Translations under genes and position numbers: made by a program
Notes under the pieces: generated by a model
Databases searched by the model: none
Told to the model about the DNA's origin: nothing
What the model saw: only the letters and a program-made list of their open reading frames with translations
Assembly (NCBI GenBank): GCA_009733715.1
Contig: WMKJ01000018.1
Span: 1 to 64,000, forward strand
Source: Herpomyces periplanetae
Taxonomy: Eukaryota; Ascomycota; Laboulbeniomycetes; Herpomycetales; Herpomycetaceae
Length of the DNA: 64,000 bases
Reading direction: 5' to 3'
Shown: piece after piece, positions 53,134 through 63,449 of the stretch
Position numbering within the stretch: the stretch's first letter is position 1
Layout: the number at the start of each line of letters is the position of its first letter

Positions 53134-55825
53134 ATGGCGGAAGGGGTTTATCAACAGCGCAGCGCGATTCCAGGACAATTCCGTCAAAGATCAACGGCCA
53201 AGTTAAAGTCAATTTTCCCGGCAATCTATCGCAAAACATCACCACCTTCGGTAGTGGGATTAACGGGTGGTTACAAAAGTTGTGGAATCGCGGAAAATTC
53301 GGCCAATTTATACGCTTGTTCAAACCAAATTAATGAGGGTAGTGTGTCAATCGTGGAGGATACGCCATCAGCGGTTCCGGGAATTAGTCGGGAAGGGGGT
53401 TTACGCCGTGTGTCGCGTAAAGCTAGTGTACAACGGTTACAACGGAAGGCTACACTAAGTTCAATTTCCTTAAGATCTTTAGCTACGAAGGATTCCAATT
53501 CAAGTGTTCTATGTGCTAATGATACCGCTAATCCCTTACTGGATAGGAAGCGTAGACCACATAAGTCAAAATCTGCTACTAGTTTATCCTTAATTTTGAA
53601 CCTAGGGCGTACCCGACAGGGTGAACCTTCATCTTCTATATCGTCGGCTTCTTCATTATCAACCGTCAAATCCCCGTTGACAGGTTCTTCTTATAATACT
53701 GATGTTAATACTGTGTTGAACTCTGGAAACATTTTCCCGCCATCATGGCAGCCTAATGTATTAAGCAATATCAAGCGGAATCCTTCATCATCATCATCGC
53801 ATTTAATTTCGAAGATGTCTCCTGTCAATGAAAATATTGCACCAGCAACTGGGACACAGTTACCAATGTCAAATCAAACGCGACCCGAATGGACTGGGCG
53901 TAATCGGCCACTCTCCGAAGTATTAGGATGGGAATTTTATCCTAATAAACTTCTTCCACGACAGTCAACCGCTAAGTACGGTCGAACTGCAGCACGTTCG
54001 AAAGTTGTAGATCAACAGAGATTATCATCCGATTGGTCTGGGCATGTATCTTCATCGATACCTTCATCATCATCTTCATCGTCAGATCAATCTATGGTGT
54101 CGGCCCAAACTTCTCAGAGCTCAGTAGCTACAGCCACCACTAAGGTGACTGATCGTGTTATGTTTAGTGGTGATGCTTCATTGAATAACTTGTTTTATAC
54201 AATGAGGGATGCTAAGTCTGTCAACGGACAAGCTACGAGTCTGAGCAATGTGGGCTTAGCTCAACTTGAGCGAGAATTTGAAGCGGTACTTGAATCCCGA
54301 AATGTTGCACCTCAGCAACGTGCTCAGATGCGTACTCTAAAGCCAGAGTTAAAGGCAAAATTCATACAGTTTCATTGGGAGAAAAGCAGTTGCAATAACA
54401 CTGTGCATTCCACATCAACACCTTTTCTTATGCGGGCTTATAGCGGAAATGTGAATAATGGAGTGGCCAACCCAACGGCGGCGGCCGCGGCTGCTTCCAT
54501 TGGTGACGGAGGTCCTGCAACAGGTACTGAAAAGCAAAAGCGTAGACCGCGGAGTCGTACGTTTACATTTGCGCGTGGGGAATGGGCGAAAAAGCGTGGA
54601 AGTCTTGACATTGAATCTTACCTTCGTACGAAAAATCGAAGTTCAAACCCTACGGGTAAAGTGGCGGGGGGCAGTACCCACATTGTATCTGACGTGCACA
54701 CAACACCAGGATGGTTTATCGAGTATCTCTTGCGTATGCAAAATCCCGTCGAAGTGGAAGTTGGTTACTTGCATAAGTTGCGTATACTGATACGTAATGA
54801 ATCGGTTGAATGGGTTACTGAATTCATTCTTGGGACGGGAATGAGAGAGATTGTTGAGCTATTAGAACGGATAATGAAGCTTGAATGGCGTGAAGATCAC
54901 GAGGATCAATTACTTCACCAGTGCTTACTTTGTTTGAAGGGATTATGCACGACTGATCTTGCGCTTCGGGAGCTCAGTCGAATTTCTGATCGAGTATTTC
55001 CCGCTTTGCTTTCTATGCTCTTTGATCCTCAGCATCGTGGGCCCAGTGAATTTTCTACGCGGAGTTTAATTATCAACATTTTGTGTGAGTTAATCTTTTG
55101 CATTTTACTCTTATCCTAGCCATTAGTCTGTGAGTTTACACGGTTTAGTACGAGTCGGCTAACCAATGGGGCAATCATATATATATTTATATGTAGTTAT
55201 GCATCTCTCTGCGGCTAATGACGCTAATGCGGAAGAGCGGGCCATGGAAATTTTATCGTACTTAAAAGATCCAACCCCACAAGAAGACGAGGGACCTTTA
55301 CCGTTTATTAGGGAAATGCATCAAGTAAGGCCTTATCGGATGTGGTGCAAAGAGGTAACCAATGTTACTAAAGAAGTGTTTTGGATATTTCTTCATCATC
55401 TTAACATTGTGACCTTGCCTGGCCACGTAAACATATCTGAACCGCGCACTTTCAGACAACGTTTTTTCCCGCAATCTCGACCTCCAGTAGCCGCGGCTCC
55501 GTATGTCGGAGGTGTAGAATGGGATGCGACGAACTATATATCAGCGCATCTTGATTTAATGAATGGATTAATTGTTTCAATGAGATCTCGAGAAGCAAGA
55601 AGTTCTTTACGAAGGGAATTAAAAGTATCGGGATGGGAAAAAGTTATGGGAGATACACTGAGATTGTGTAAGGAAAAATTCTACCTTTCGGTACACGCTG
55701 GTTTACGACTGTGGGTCGCAGCTGGAGTTGAAGATGGATGGGATGTCAATTTGGTTCGATTAGGTGGTAATGAAGTAGCAAAAAATCGAACCGAGAACGC
55801 GGGAAATCAATGTGAGGAAGAGTGA
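53134..55825 (+). CDS. Rid1-like GTPase-binding GBD/FH3 protein
   Basis: 859 aa from ATG MAEGVYQQRSAIPGQF; exons 53134-55084 and 55197-55825 (112-bp intron with a CTAAC branch). The N-terminal 350 residues are Ser-rich and disordered. QLEREFEAVLESRNVAPQQRAQMRTLKPELKAKFI (about residue 378-412) is the start of the formin-type GTPase-binding domain. The FH3-like armadillo region continues with LHKLRILIRNESVEWVTEFILGTGMREIVELL, WREDHEDQLLHQCLLCLKGL, and, in exon 2, EMHQVRPYRMWCKEVTNVTKEVFWIFLHH and VGGVEWDATNYISAHLDLMNGL. There are no FH1 or FH2 domains, so it is not a formin. This is the architecture of fission yeast Rid1 and fungal homologues, linked to Rho signalling. An ATG at 52882 would add 84 residues. 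Confidence 0.85.
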
Positions 55826-56199
55826 GATAGGTGGGGAGGTAAATTTTTACAAGTGGGGACTGAAGTATTACCAGGGTCATCAGGTTCATTTGAATTAGAA
55901 GCGAAAACATTGGAAAAACCTTGCAAAATTATCTCACGATCGCAACAAAAACCACTAGACCGGGATTACATCGGCAAAACTAGAATGTGTATATTAGTCA
56001 ATAATCACGTGAGTAGCGGCGTTGGAGGGAAAAGGATCTTAGTAAGGCGGGGAATTTTCCTCATCTGGAAAAATAGATTTTAAGCGAGTAAACGGTGACT
56101 TGAAAAAGGTAATAGATTTGGTGACTAGAACAAATCACATTTCAGTAAGTTTGGGATTAATTGTCATTACGGAGTATAATCAGAATTGAATTTTAAAGA
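55826..56199. other. Intergenic between Rid1-like and lanosterol synthase genes
   Basis: 374 bp. A CACGTG lies at 56006-56011 (ATCACGTGAG), about 190 bp before the lanosterol synthase ATG. A 76-codon frame here starts without ATG and shows no likeness to known proteins. Confidence 0.55.
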
Positions 56200-58443
56200 A
56201 TGAATTTGAGAAAACGAGGGTTTTCGGAAAAGTCAGTAATAGACGAGACAAATGGATTTGTATATTCGGTTAGTCAAGCTATTCAAGATAGTACGGACCG
56301 TTCTCGTTGGCATTTGGTAAATCGGGATGGTCGACAAAGTTGGAAGTATATGGAGCCGGGGTATCAGCAAACTGTTGGGGAACGGTACTTTTTAGGGCTA
56401 CCGACGGGTTTACCCGCGGTTAAACCAGCGAATACGGCACACGAAGCAGCATTAAATGGGCTAAGGTTTTTCGGTTCACTACAGCATAGTGATCAAGGGA
56501 ATTGGGGTTGTGAATACGGTGGGCCGATGTTTTTAATTCCGGGATTTATTATAACATGGTATGTTACGGGCACGCGCATACCTAGTGAATATTGCATTGA
56601 GCTTCGACGATATTTGTTTGCCCGACAAAATCCTCAAGATGGTGGATGGGGACTGCACAGTGAAGGAGAAAGTACAGTATTGGGTTCAGCACTTAATTAT
56701 ACAGCCCTTAGATTACTGGGAATTAGCGCAGACGATGCTCGATTAGAACAAGCGCATAGTACACTTATTAAACTTGGAGGGATTTTGTATGCTCCTCACT
56801 GGGGAAAGTTTTGGTTAGCTGTTCTCGGAGTTGTTGACTGGCAAATTGTGAATCCTGCACCTCCGGAACTTTGGTTATTACCAGATTGGATTCCTATTGC
56901 ACCGTGGAGATGGTGGGTTCATATGCGACAAGTGTTTTTGCCAATGTCATATATTTGGTCAAAAAGATGGCATGGACCAATTACACCTTTGGTTGAATCT
57001 TTACGTGATGAATTACTCATTGATAAATCATACGCTCAAATAAACTGGTCAATGTACCGAAATTCTATATCTCCAGTTGATAATTATAACCCTAAATCAT
57101 GGCTTCTTAACACTTTAAACTACATTATAGCCAGTGTATGGACCCCACCGATTCGTTTAGGGTACTTTAGTCCATTAGTTAGGTGGGCAGAAGATTGGAC
57201 ATTACAGTTAATTTGTATGGAAGATGATAATACCGAATATGCCAACCTTGGGCCCGTAAATGCACCCATGAACATGATTGCACGTTACATTGCCGAAGGC
57301 GAAGAAGCAGATTCTGTACTGCGACACGAACAAATGTTACATGAGTTTCTGTGGATTAATGAAGAAGGTATGATGGTTAACGGGACCAATGGAGTTCAAA
57401 CCTGGGACACTAGTTTGGCAGTTCAAGCCATCATAGAAGCCGGTTTACTATGGGATGAACAAGGTAATCGAATTAAATGGGTAGAAAATATTCTCGTCAA
57501 AGCACTCAAATTCCTCGATGCGCAACAAATTCGTCAAGAATGTCCAAATCGGAAAATTTGTTATCGTCACGTGAGGCAAGGAGCATGGGCGTTTAGCAAT
57601 CGAATACAAGGTTATACCGTGAGTGATTGCACGGGAGAAGGATTAAAAGCAGTGTTAATGGCACAGAAAGCATTGGATATGACCATGTTGGAGAAACGTC
57701 GACTTGAAGAATCAGTTGACGTTTTGTTAACGATGCAAAACCAGGATACAGGAGGATGTAGTAGCTATGAAATTCGACGAGGAGGAAAATGGTTGGAATT
57801 ATTGAATGCTGCGGAAGTTTTTGGCAAAATTATGGTAGAATATGATTATGTGGAGTGTACTTCAACGGTGATCTTGGCTCTACGGGAATTTCAACGAAGT
57901 AGTGGTAATGGGGATTATCGTCGGGATGATATCGACAGGTTTATCAAGAAAGCAGTTAACTTTGTAAAGCAAGCGCAACGAGATGATGGAGGTTGGTATG
58001 GATCATGGGGCGTTTGTTTCACGTACGGAGCCATGTTTGCGCTAGAAATGTTAGCAGGTGAAGGAGAGGATTATAGCAATTCTCACTTTGTTCGCAAAGG
58101 TTGTGATTTCTTGTTACAAAGGCAACGAGAAGATGGAGGATGGGGTGAATCATGGGTAAGTTGTGAGCGAGTGGACTATATTGAAGCTACAGATAGCCAA
58201 GTAGTTCAGACAGCTATGGCGGTAATTGGGCTACTTTGCAGTAAATGCACAGATAAGATGGCGATTAAACGAGGCATAGAGTTAATAATGAAACGACAAA
58301 CAGACCTGGGTGAATGGCGTAGTGAAGCTATCGAAGGGGTATTCAATCGAAGTTGTATGATTCGATATCCTAATTACAAATTTATATTTTGTATTAAAGC
58401 GCTGGGAATGTTTGAAAAAGTGAAGAATCGGAACGCTGAGTGA
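56200..58443 (+). CDS. ERG7: Lanosterol synthase (oxidosqualene cyclase)
   Basis: Cyclises (S)-2,3-oxidosqualene to lanosterol, on ER or lipid-droplet membranes. 747 aa, one exon (yeast Erg7 731). N-terminal DRSRWHLVNRDGRQSWKYM and HEAALNGLRFFGSLQ fit the family. QW repeats appear as QNPQDGGWGLHSEG, QNQDTGGCSSYE, QRDDGGWYGSWGVCFTYG and QREDGGWGESW. The catalytic acid region reads GYTVSDCTGEGLKAVLM, so the usual DCTAE motif is DCTGE; the acid-base Asp and hydrogen-bonding Cys are kept. GAWAFSNRIQGY precedes it as expected. Aromatic lining segments (LWLLPDWIPIAPWRWW, GVFNRSCMIRYPNYKF) are present. FPP synthase, three enzymes upstream in the same pathway, lies 17 kb away. Confidence 0.95.
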   Translation: MNLRKRGFSEKSVIDETNGFVYSVSQAIQDSTDRSRWHLVNRDGRQSWKYMEPGYQQTVGERYFLGLPTGLPAVKPANTAHEAALNGLRFFGSLQHSDQGNWGCEYGGPMFLIPGFIITWYVTGTRIPSEYCIELRRYLFARQNPQDGGWGLHSEGESTVLGSALNYTALRLLGISADDARLEQAHSTLIKLGGILYAPHWGKFWLAVLGVVDWQIVNPAPPELWLLPDWIPIAPWRWWVHMRQVFLPMSYIWSKRWHGPITPLVESLRDELLIDKSYAQINWSMYRNSISPVDNYNPKSWLLNTLNYIIASVWTPPIRLGYFSPLVRWAEDWTLQLICMEDDNTEYANLGPVNAPMNMIARYIAEGEEADSVLRHEQMLHEFLWINEEGMMVNGTNGVQTWDTSLAVQAIIEAGLLWDEQGNRIKWVENILVKALKFLDAQQIRQECPNRKICYRHVRQGAWAFSNRIQGYTVSDCTGEGLKAVLMAQKALDMTMLEKRRLEESVDVLLTMQNQDTGGCSSYEIRRGGKWLELLNAAEVFGKIMVEYDYVECTSTVILALREFQRSSGNGDYRRDDIDRFIKKAVNFVKQAQRDDGGWYGSWGVCFTYGAMFALEMLAGEGEDYSNSHFVRKGCDFLLQRQREDGGWGESWVSCERVDYIEATDSQVVQTAMAVIGLLCSKCTDKMAIKRGIELIMKRQTDLGEWRSEAIEGVFNRSCMIRYPNYKFIFCIKALGMFEKVKNRNAE

Positions 58444-58675
58444 TTCAGGTCAGGGTGACTATAGGGTTATCGAATAATATAAATATCGCGGGTGTGATAA
58501 TGTTTAGCAGGTAAACCAGAGAACACGGGCAAGACGTGCGCACATACGCTTACGCATACGGAGGCAATTCGATGAATACGCCAGCTCGGAATGGAATAAC
58601 GCGAGGCAACAGCAGCAAAAAGGTTTTGAGATTTGAATGCTCTTTTAATTTTCGGATAAGGGGTACTTGACAACT

Positions 58676-59329
58676 ATGACGACGATGTTTTCGCGATCAC
58701 GGTTTGCTAAACGAAGCCGTATGACATCACCGGCAGATTCGGAAAAGTCAGAAGAATCCAAGGTAATCCGGTTTATGGAAACGTTCAAGCATATGATAAC
58801 ATGGAGACGTAAACCAACGTGGTCAGCACCAAGACTAATTGACGTTCATGATCAAGCACTTAAGCAAGGTTTAGCGTTAACAACTGTTCAACCGTGTAAC
58901 CAGGTTCTTCGCAAATACGGTCAACTGATTACGGACAATTTAACAGCAGTTAGTACGGCACACGTCAATACGACATTTCGACCTAACAATAATTTATTCC
59001 GTAATGTTCACTATACCAATGTTCCAGGAGCGTATGGAGGAGTTATGGGCAACGGAGGAGGTCAATTGGAAGCGGGCAAAGTTATGGCAGATGTTAAATT
59101 TGAGGAAAAGGTGTTTTGTTTGTTAAAAACGGGCTTTATACTACAATATTCGGATGTAGGGTCGACGTCACGCAAGCCCGAGCGGTATTTAAAACTTGGG
59201 CCGGATTCACTTGCGTTGGCGAATATGGCATTACAAGGATATCCATGGTTAATACAAGTTTATGCTACACCGGGTGAAGCCTTTACGGCACACACACAGC
59301 GCAGCGCATCTGAAGATCAGCGGCACGGC

Positions 59330-59367
<38 letters not shown>

Positions 59368-59737
59368 AGGCTTGACAACACACCGCTGGCGCCGCTTCAG
59401 CATTGATTCAACCTACTCGTTGAACAAAGGTCGGGCCCGGGGTCAAAATTGTCTTACGGGAGGAGAGAGTTTCGTTACGTATAACACGGGTACAAATATC
59501 CTAGACTACGCAGCTCTTCCATTGCCATCACCGTCGCTATTATCATCACCATTCGATAGTACGGCCCGCGGCTCTGTAAACCAGATGCTAATCATTGTAG
59601 ACAGAGGGGACATTCTCGAGGAATGGCTTCTGGCTATTACGGCTGCCATCCAATCCTTACCATTATCCGAACCTACTCCCGCCGTATCTACTAAAACGAA
59701 GAGTGAGAACCGACGTACATGGCACAGCATTGATTAA
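58676..59737 (+). CDS. PH-domain-like protein
   Basis: 353 aa from the first true ATG (MTTMFSRSRFAKRSRM). Residues about 45-75 have KPTWSAPRLIDVHDQALKQGL. A pleckstrin-homology-like fold is suggested by KVFCLLKTGFILQYSDVG, RKPERYLKLGPDSLALANMALQGYPWLIQVYAT and the closing helix MLIIVDRGDILEEWLLAITAAIQSL. The strands are split by a disordered insert (about 200-285) that includes ten consecutive Thr. Fungal proteins with this pattern are annotated only as PH-domain proteins; the ligand is unknown. The 223-bp gap after lanosterol synthase holds its promoter. Confidence 0.75.
59339..59368. repeat. ACG trinucleotide repeat encoding poly-Thr
   Basis: Nine ACG units plus ACA, in frame in the PH-domain gene, encoding ten Thr after AAA. 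Simple-sequence repeat. Confidence 0.9.
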
Positions 59738-59790
59738 GAGGGAATGCAGAAAATCTGGGTATTATCAAAGGTTATGTTATTCATGTTTAC

Positions 59791-59796
59791 TTTATT
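59791..59796 (-). terminator. AATAAA on the minus strand for TRK
   Basis: TTTATT on + reads AATAAA on -, 110 bp downstream of the Trk stop. Confidence 0.4.
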
Positions 59797-59821
59797 AAAG
59801 ATGTCAATGTATCGTGTATAC

Positions 59822-59827
59822 AATAAA
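59822..59827 (+). terminator. AATAAA for the PH-domain gene
   Basis: Canonical hexamer followed by an A-run, 85 bp downstream of the PH gene stop. Together with the minus-strand signal at 59791-59796 it implies overlapping convergent 3' ends. Confidence 0.5.
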
Positions 59828-59905
59828 AAAAAAATCAAACAATCTATTCCTGAATGACTCGGAACTATTTACCTAGAACAGGACGGCAACGGGAGCGGGA
59901 GACTA

Positions 59906-62371
59906 CTAAGGCGGACCATTAGATCGTCGGTCGGCTAAAGGAAGCAGTGGAGTAGTACTTAAAGCACTGACCAATACTTTAGACACAAATTGGCAACTCG
60001 ACGTATTAGGACCGCTCGCATTACTAGCCAGGCAAGCACTATTACAGTGGGGCGGTGTACTATCGGGATAATTTCGTGAGCGTACACATCGATTATCGCG
60101 TTCTCCATCTCCATTCGTGTACAAACTAGTACGCTGATCTGGAAAATTTTGGGATGACGTATCCGGAATACCATCACAATCAGGACCCATAGGTGGTGAG
60201 TCTGGCGTACAAACTGTTTCGGATACGTTACCAATTGTACTATTAGCGGTACGGCCATTAGCTTCTTTACGAGATTTGGTCTCGCGCGGTAATAGAATTG
60301 CACGATCCAATGCATACGGTAATCCACGATGTCGTCCGCGTATTAACATTGCAATCACCACGAGCTTGCTGGCTTTACTTAACACACCGGAAAAGCTCGT
60401 TGTTACTCCAACAGGAGATAAGCTCAGTCCCACTGTACAATATGCGCTACCGATTTCAAAGAGAATCTGGAAAATACTGAATTTATTCTCCAGGCTATTC
60501 TCACCAATCCGTTTCCCGTCGAATAAGCACACGAGAAATAGTCCGAAAAAAACGTACCACAAATCGAACGATAGTTGTCGACGTAAGTGAGCTCCAAGAT
60601 AACGTTTAGAACCGGTACAAACAGTTTTTTGGCCAGAATCACTTTCCTGAGAAACTGTTGTGTATATACCCAAGGACCGTTCCTCGTATACATTTGTGCC
60701 ACGAATTGATATGGCAATAGGGAATACGGAAATATACATCATAACCAGGTACGATACAAGTGTTGCAGCGTGCAATTTTCCCAAATCCACGATATTAAAA
60801 CCGGCTGTACGATTAGATGCAGTTTGAAAAAGACCGGCGCTAATTCGATTACTGGGGGAAAGATTATTGATAACGGAGTTATTCCATTCTAATGATTCAA
60901 ACAATCCAATTTCGACGCTGGTCATAAAGATGACAATGGCAAACAAGCACCAAGTAGCCGCACGAGGGAAAAGTAGGGTGAAACAACGTCTGGGATGATC
61001 CAGAAGAAATTGAAGCTCTTCCCAAAGTGCACTCTTGTTACTGGCAAATTTTGAGACTATCCAAACAATAAAACGGAGCATGCAAGGAAAAGCTGAATTA
61101 CCGACTAAGATTAAGAATGACCCGAGTAACATGACAAACTTGAATTCACGAAACGGCTCCATGCTAAAGGGTGTTAAAGTGAGACCAAGGTTAATGAAAA
61201 AAGATGATGAAGAAAAGACACTCCACCAGGCTGTTGATACACCCCAGCGTTCGATATCGGGACGTTTACCCCGAGCTCCTTGAGTCCATGCTAACAGACA
61301 AACCATGCCAAAAAGCTGGAATCCGATCATGTAAGATATGAGAATCCAAACCAAAGTTTTCAAACTCCGGTATTCAACACCACCAAGCTCATTACGTTGT
61401 TCTTCCGTTAAGTCAATGAAGGCGGAATTCCGTCCGATCGTGGCTGTATAACTAAGATAGGGAAGTTGTTGATTCTCACGATTTTCACGTCTTTTCCATA
61501 CGCGTTTTACCGACTTGTACCATGTTTTATACAGCACAATATGGCGGGGAGGGAGTGGTGATGGGGGTAATGGGGGTGATGATTCGGAAGAAGAGTCTTC
61601 ATGAATAGTAGTTCGTTGTTCGTTAATAATGGTAAATCTCCGTGTTAACACCTCTCTTGAAGTCTTTATTTCAACGGTGGGCCTTTTTTCATTATCACTG
61701 GCAGAAGGTTCTTGATCAACAACTTGACAAACTGTTAAGCCCTGATCAAAGTCTCGGGGGCCGGGAATTCGAAGGGCTGAAGAATTCTTTAGACTACGTT
61801 GTTTTTCAACGAAAGCGTAACTTTCCTCATCTCTATTACGAAGGTGACTTGATAGGGAAGTATTACCATCAACAGCAGTGACAGCGAAATAGGTTTCGGT
61901 GGAATCACTCTCAGCACCGGATATGACATTGATAGGAATGGTTTTTTCTTGGTCAAGTTCTAAGCGCATACGAGTAGAGAATCTTCGGGAAGCGCGAGCA
62001 TCGTGAACGACACTTTGGAAGCGTTTTTCAAACCAGTATAGTCTAACGAATACCACTGAAGTATGAATCACCATGGGACAGCATAACCAGGATAATAAGT
62101 AAATGGTGATTTGTTGATAGAGGTATAAACGATGTAAATCGAGTGTGTTAAGTCCACCTTGAGTAGTACAGCTAGCCGAAAGGAAGAGCATGTCAACGAA
62201 GGCAAAGTTTCCACCTGCCCAGAGGATGATGGTGCCGAAGAATGTCATGAAAATGATGTAAAGATAGTGGACGAGGATAAAGTTAATGTCTTTGATTCTG
62301 AGAAAGCTTCGCCATCTTCTGCTGAATCGAGGCAAGCTTCCTTTGATGCGAAAGAGGTATTTCGCGAACAT
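59906..62371 (-). CDS. TRK1: Trk-type potassium transporter
   Basis: Plasma-membrane K+ uptake protein, 821 aa from ATG MFAKYLFRIKGSLPRF. The four selectivity P-loops are recognisable: SASCTTQGGLNTLD, SSSFFINLGLTLTPFS, QTASNRTAGFNIVDL and GSAYCTVGLSLSP, each with the filter Gly. A long cytosolic loop (about residues 125-350, charged, Ser-rich, with an SSSESSPPLPP stretch) separates the first and second M1-P-M2 units, as in fungal Trk proteins. RGRHRGLPYALDRAILLP is the fungal Trk C-terminal signature. The frame extends 15 codons before this ATG without another ATG, so an upstream first exon is possible. Shorter than yeast Trk1 (1235 aa), near Trk2 (889 aa). Confidence 0.92.
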   Translation of the reverse strand: MFAKYLFRIKGSLPRFSRRWRSFLRIKDINFILVHYLYIIFMTFFGTIILWAGGNFAFVDMLFLSASCTTQGGLNTLDLHRLYLYQQITIYLLSWLCCPMVIHTSVVFVRLYWFEKRFQSVVHDARASRRFSTRMRLELDQEKTIPINVISGAESDSTETYFAVTAVDGNTSLSSHLRNRDEESYAFVEKQRSLKNSSALRIPGPRDFDQGLTVCQVVDQEPSASDNEKRPTVEIKTSREVLTRRFTIINEQRTTIHEDSSSESSPPLPPSPLPPRHIVLYKTWYKSVKRVWKRRENRENQQLPYLSYTATIGRNSAFIDLTEEQRNELGGVEYRSLKTLVWILISYMIGFQLFGMVCLLAWTQGARGKRPDIERWGVSTAWWSVFSSSSFFINLGLTLTPFSMEPFREFKFVMLLGSFLILVGNSAFPCMLRFIVWIVSKFASNKSALWEELQFLLDHPRRCFTLLFPRAATWCLFAIVIFMTSVEIGLFESLEWNNSVINNLSPSNRISAGLFQTASNRTAGFNIVDLGKLHAATLVSYLVMMYISVFPIAISIRGTNVYEERSLGIYTTVSQESDSGQKTVCTGSKRYLGAHLRRQLSFDLWYVFFGLFLVCLFDGKRIGENSLENKFSIFQILFEIGSAYCTVGLSLSPVGVTTSFSGVLSKASKLVVIAMLIRGRHRGLPYALDRAILLPRETKSRKEANGRTANSTIGNVSETVCTPDSPPMGPDCDGIPDTSSQNFPDQRTSLYTNGDGERDNRCVRSRNYPDSTPPHCNSACLASNASGPNTSSCQFVSKVLVSALSTTPLLPLADRRSNGPP

Positions 62372-63449
62372 TTTGTCATGACAAAAATTCAACGATGCTT
62401 GCTGTATATTGAGCAAGCCTCATTAGGAATGCTGAGATCCATTAACAAGTGGCCGCGAAGGGAGTATCGCGGCGGATAATTTTGCTGAAGGCGTATGATG
62501 TGTAAGAAAAAGGATAGATGAAGACGAGAAATGGATAGGTGTTGCGAGAAATAAATATGAACTTAAGTGAAACTTGTTGCGCATGCATGTGTCCGTCCCT
62601 ACGTGCGCGTACGTGCAAGCTTACACACACACACACACACACGCGCGGGTGCAGACGTACGCACGAGTAAGTGAACTTACAAACACACAAACAGTATAAC
62701 TTTGGTGAACGTGTCTCAGCGATTATAAAACTGGTTGGTAGACCAGTTAACCAGGTTTAAATATTAGAATATGGACGAAGGAGGGTAAAATTGGTTAATA
62801 GGACCGTCCAAAATTGATATCCAGAGAGGCAAAGAATTAGATAAATTAGAATCAAGAATAATAGGTATTTGAAAATCCATTTAACATAGATAATAAGACG
62901 AGTGGTGGGTGATAATGTGAAGATGATCGAAGTTCCAGGTGAATTTTCCGATTGTATGTGGCCAATAGAGAGGAACGAATAGAGTCTGGTTCACGATGTT
63001 CAATTAACCGAAAAATACTCTTCAGGGCATCCTTTTGCCAGTATTCGCCGGTTAACAAGCCCATACGCTTTGACACTGATGAATCTGAAGGGAAATGTGG
63101 AACACCGTTATGGGGAAACATGGGATGGAAATTGATCAATCAAATAAGAAGATGCGGGGACGAGAAATGGAGATTTTGACACGGAGAAAATCCGAAATGA
63201 GGGAACTTGATGAAGATAAAACAGCTGAATCAACAGGGCGAGAGGGGAAAGAAAAATATGGTGGGGCATAATATTGAAGAATTAAGGCAAATTAATGCTG
63301 CCCTAGCTCAATAGTGAGGTATTTCCCCCTCTTTTATAGGGATTCAATTAAAATCCAGATCATCATAATCCTTCTTATAATGCATAATAGATATAGGACA
63401 AGCATACCAAGGAACATAAATTTGAATGATTGAATGGGATGTATGTATA
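62372..63449. other. Intergenic region upstream of TRK
   Basis: 1.08 kb between the Trk start (-) and the Mcm5 stop (-). An AC dinucleotide run lies at 62623-62642. A minus-strand frame at 62852-63121 (89 codons from ATG) looks mildly coding but is unassigned; see findings. Confidence 0.5.
62623..62642. repeat. AC dinucleotide microsatellite
   Basis: Ten AC units followed by GCGCG, in the TRK upstream region. Confidence 0.9.

Noticed and set aside
55853-56083. 76-codon frame between Rid1-like gene and ERG7
   Set aside because: No ATG start, no splice site clearly linking it to the Rid1-like gene, and no recognisable sequence.
62159-62479. 106-codon + frame opposite the Trk N-terminus
   Set aside because: Antisense shadow of the Trk first helices.
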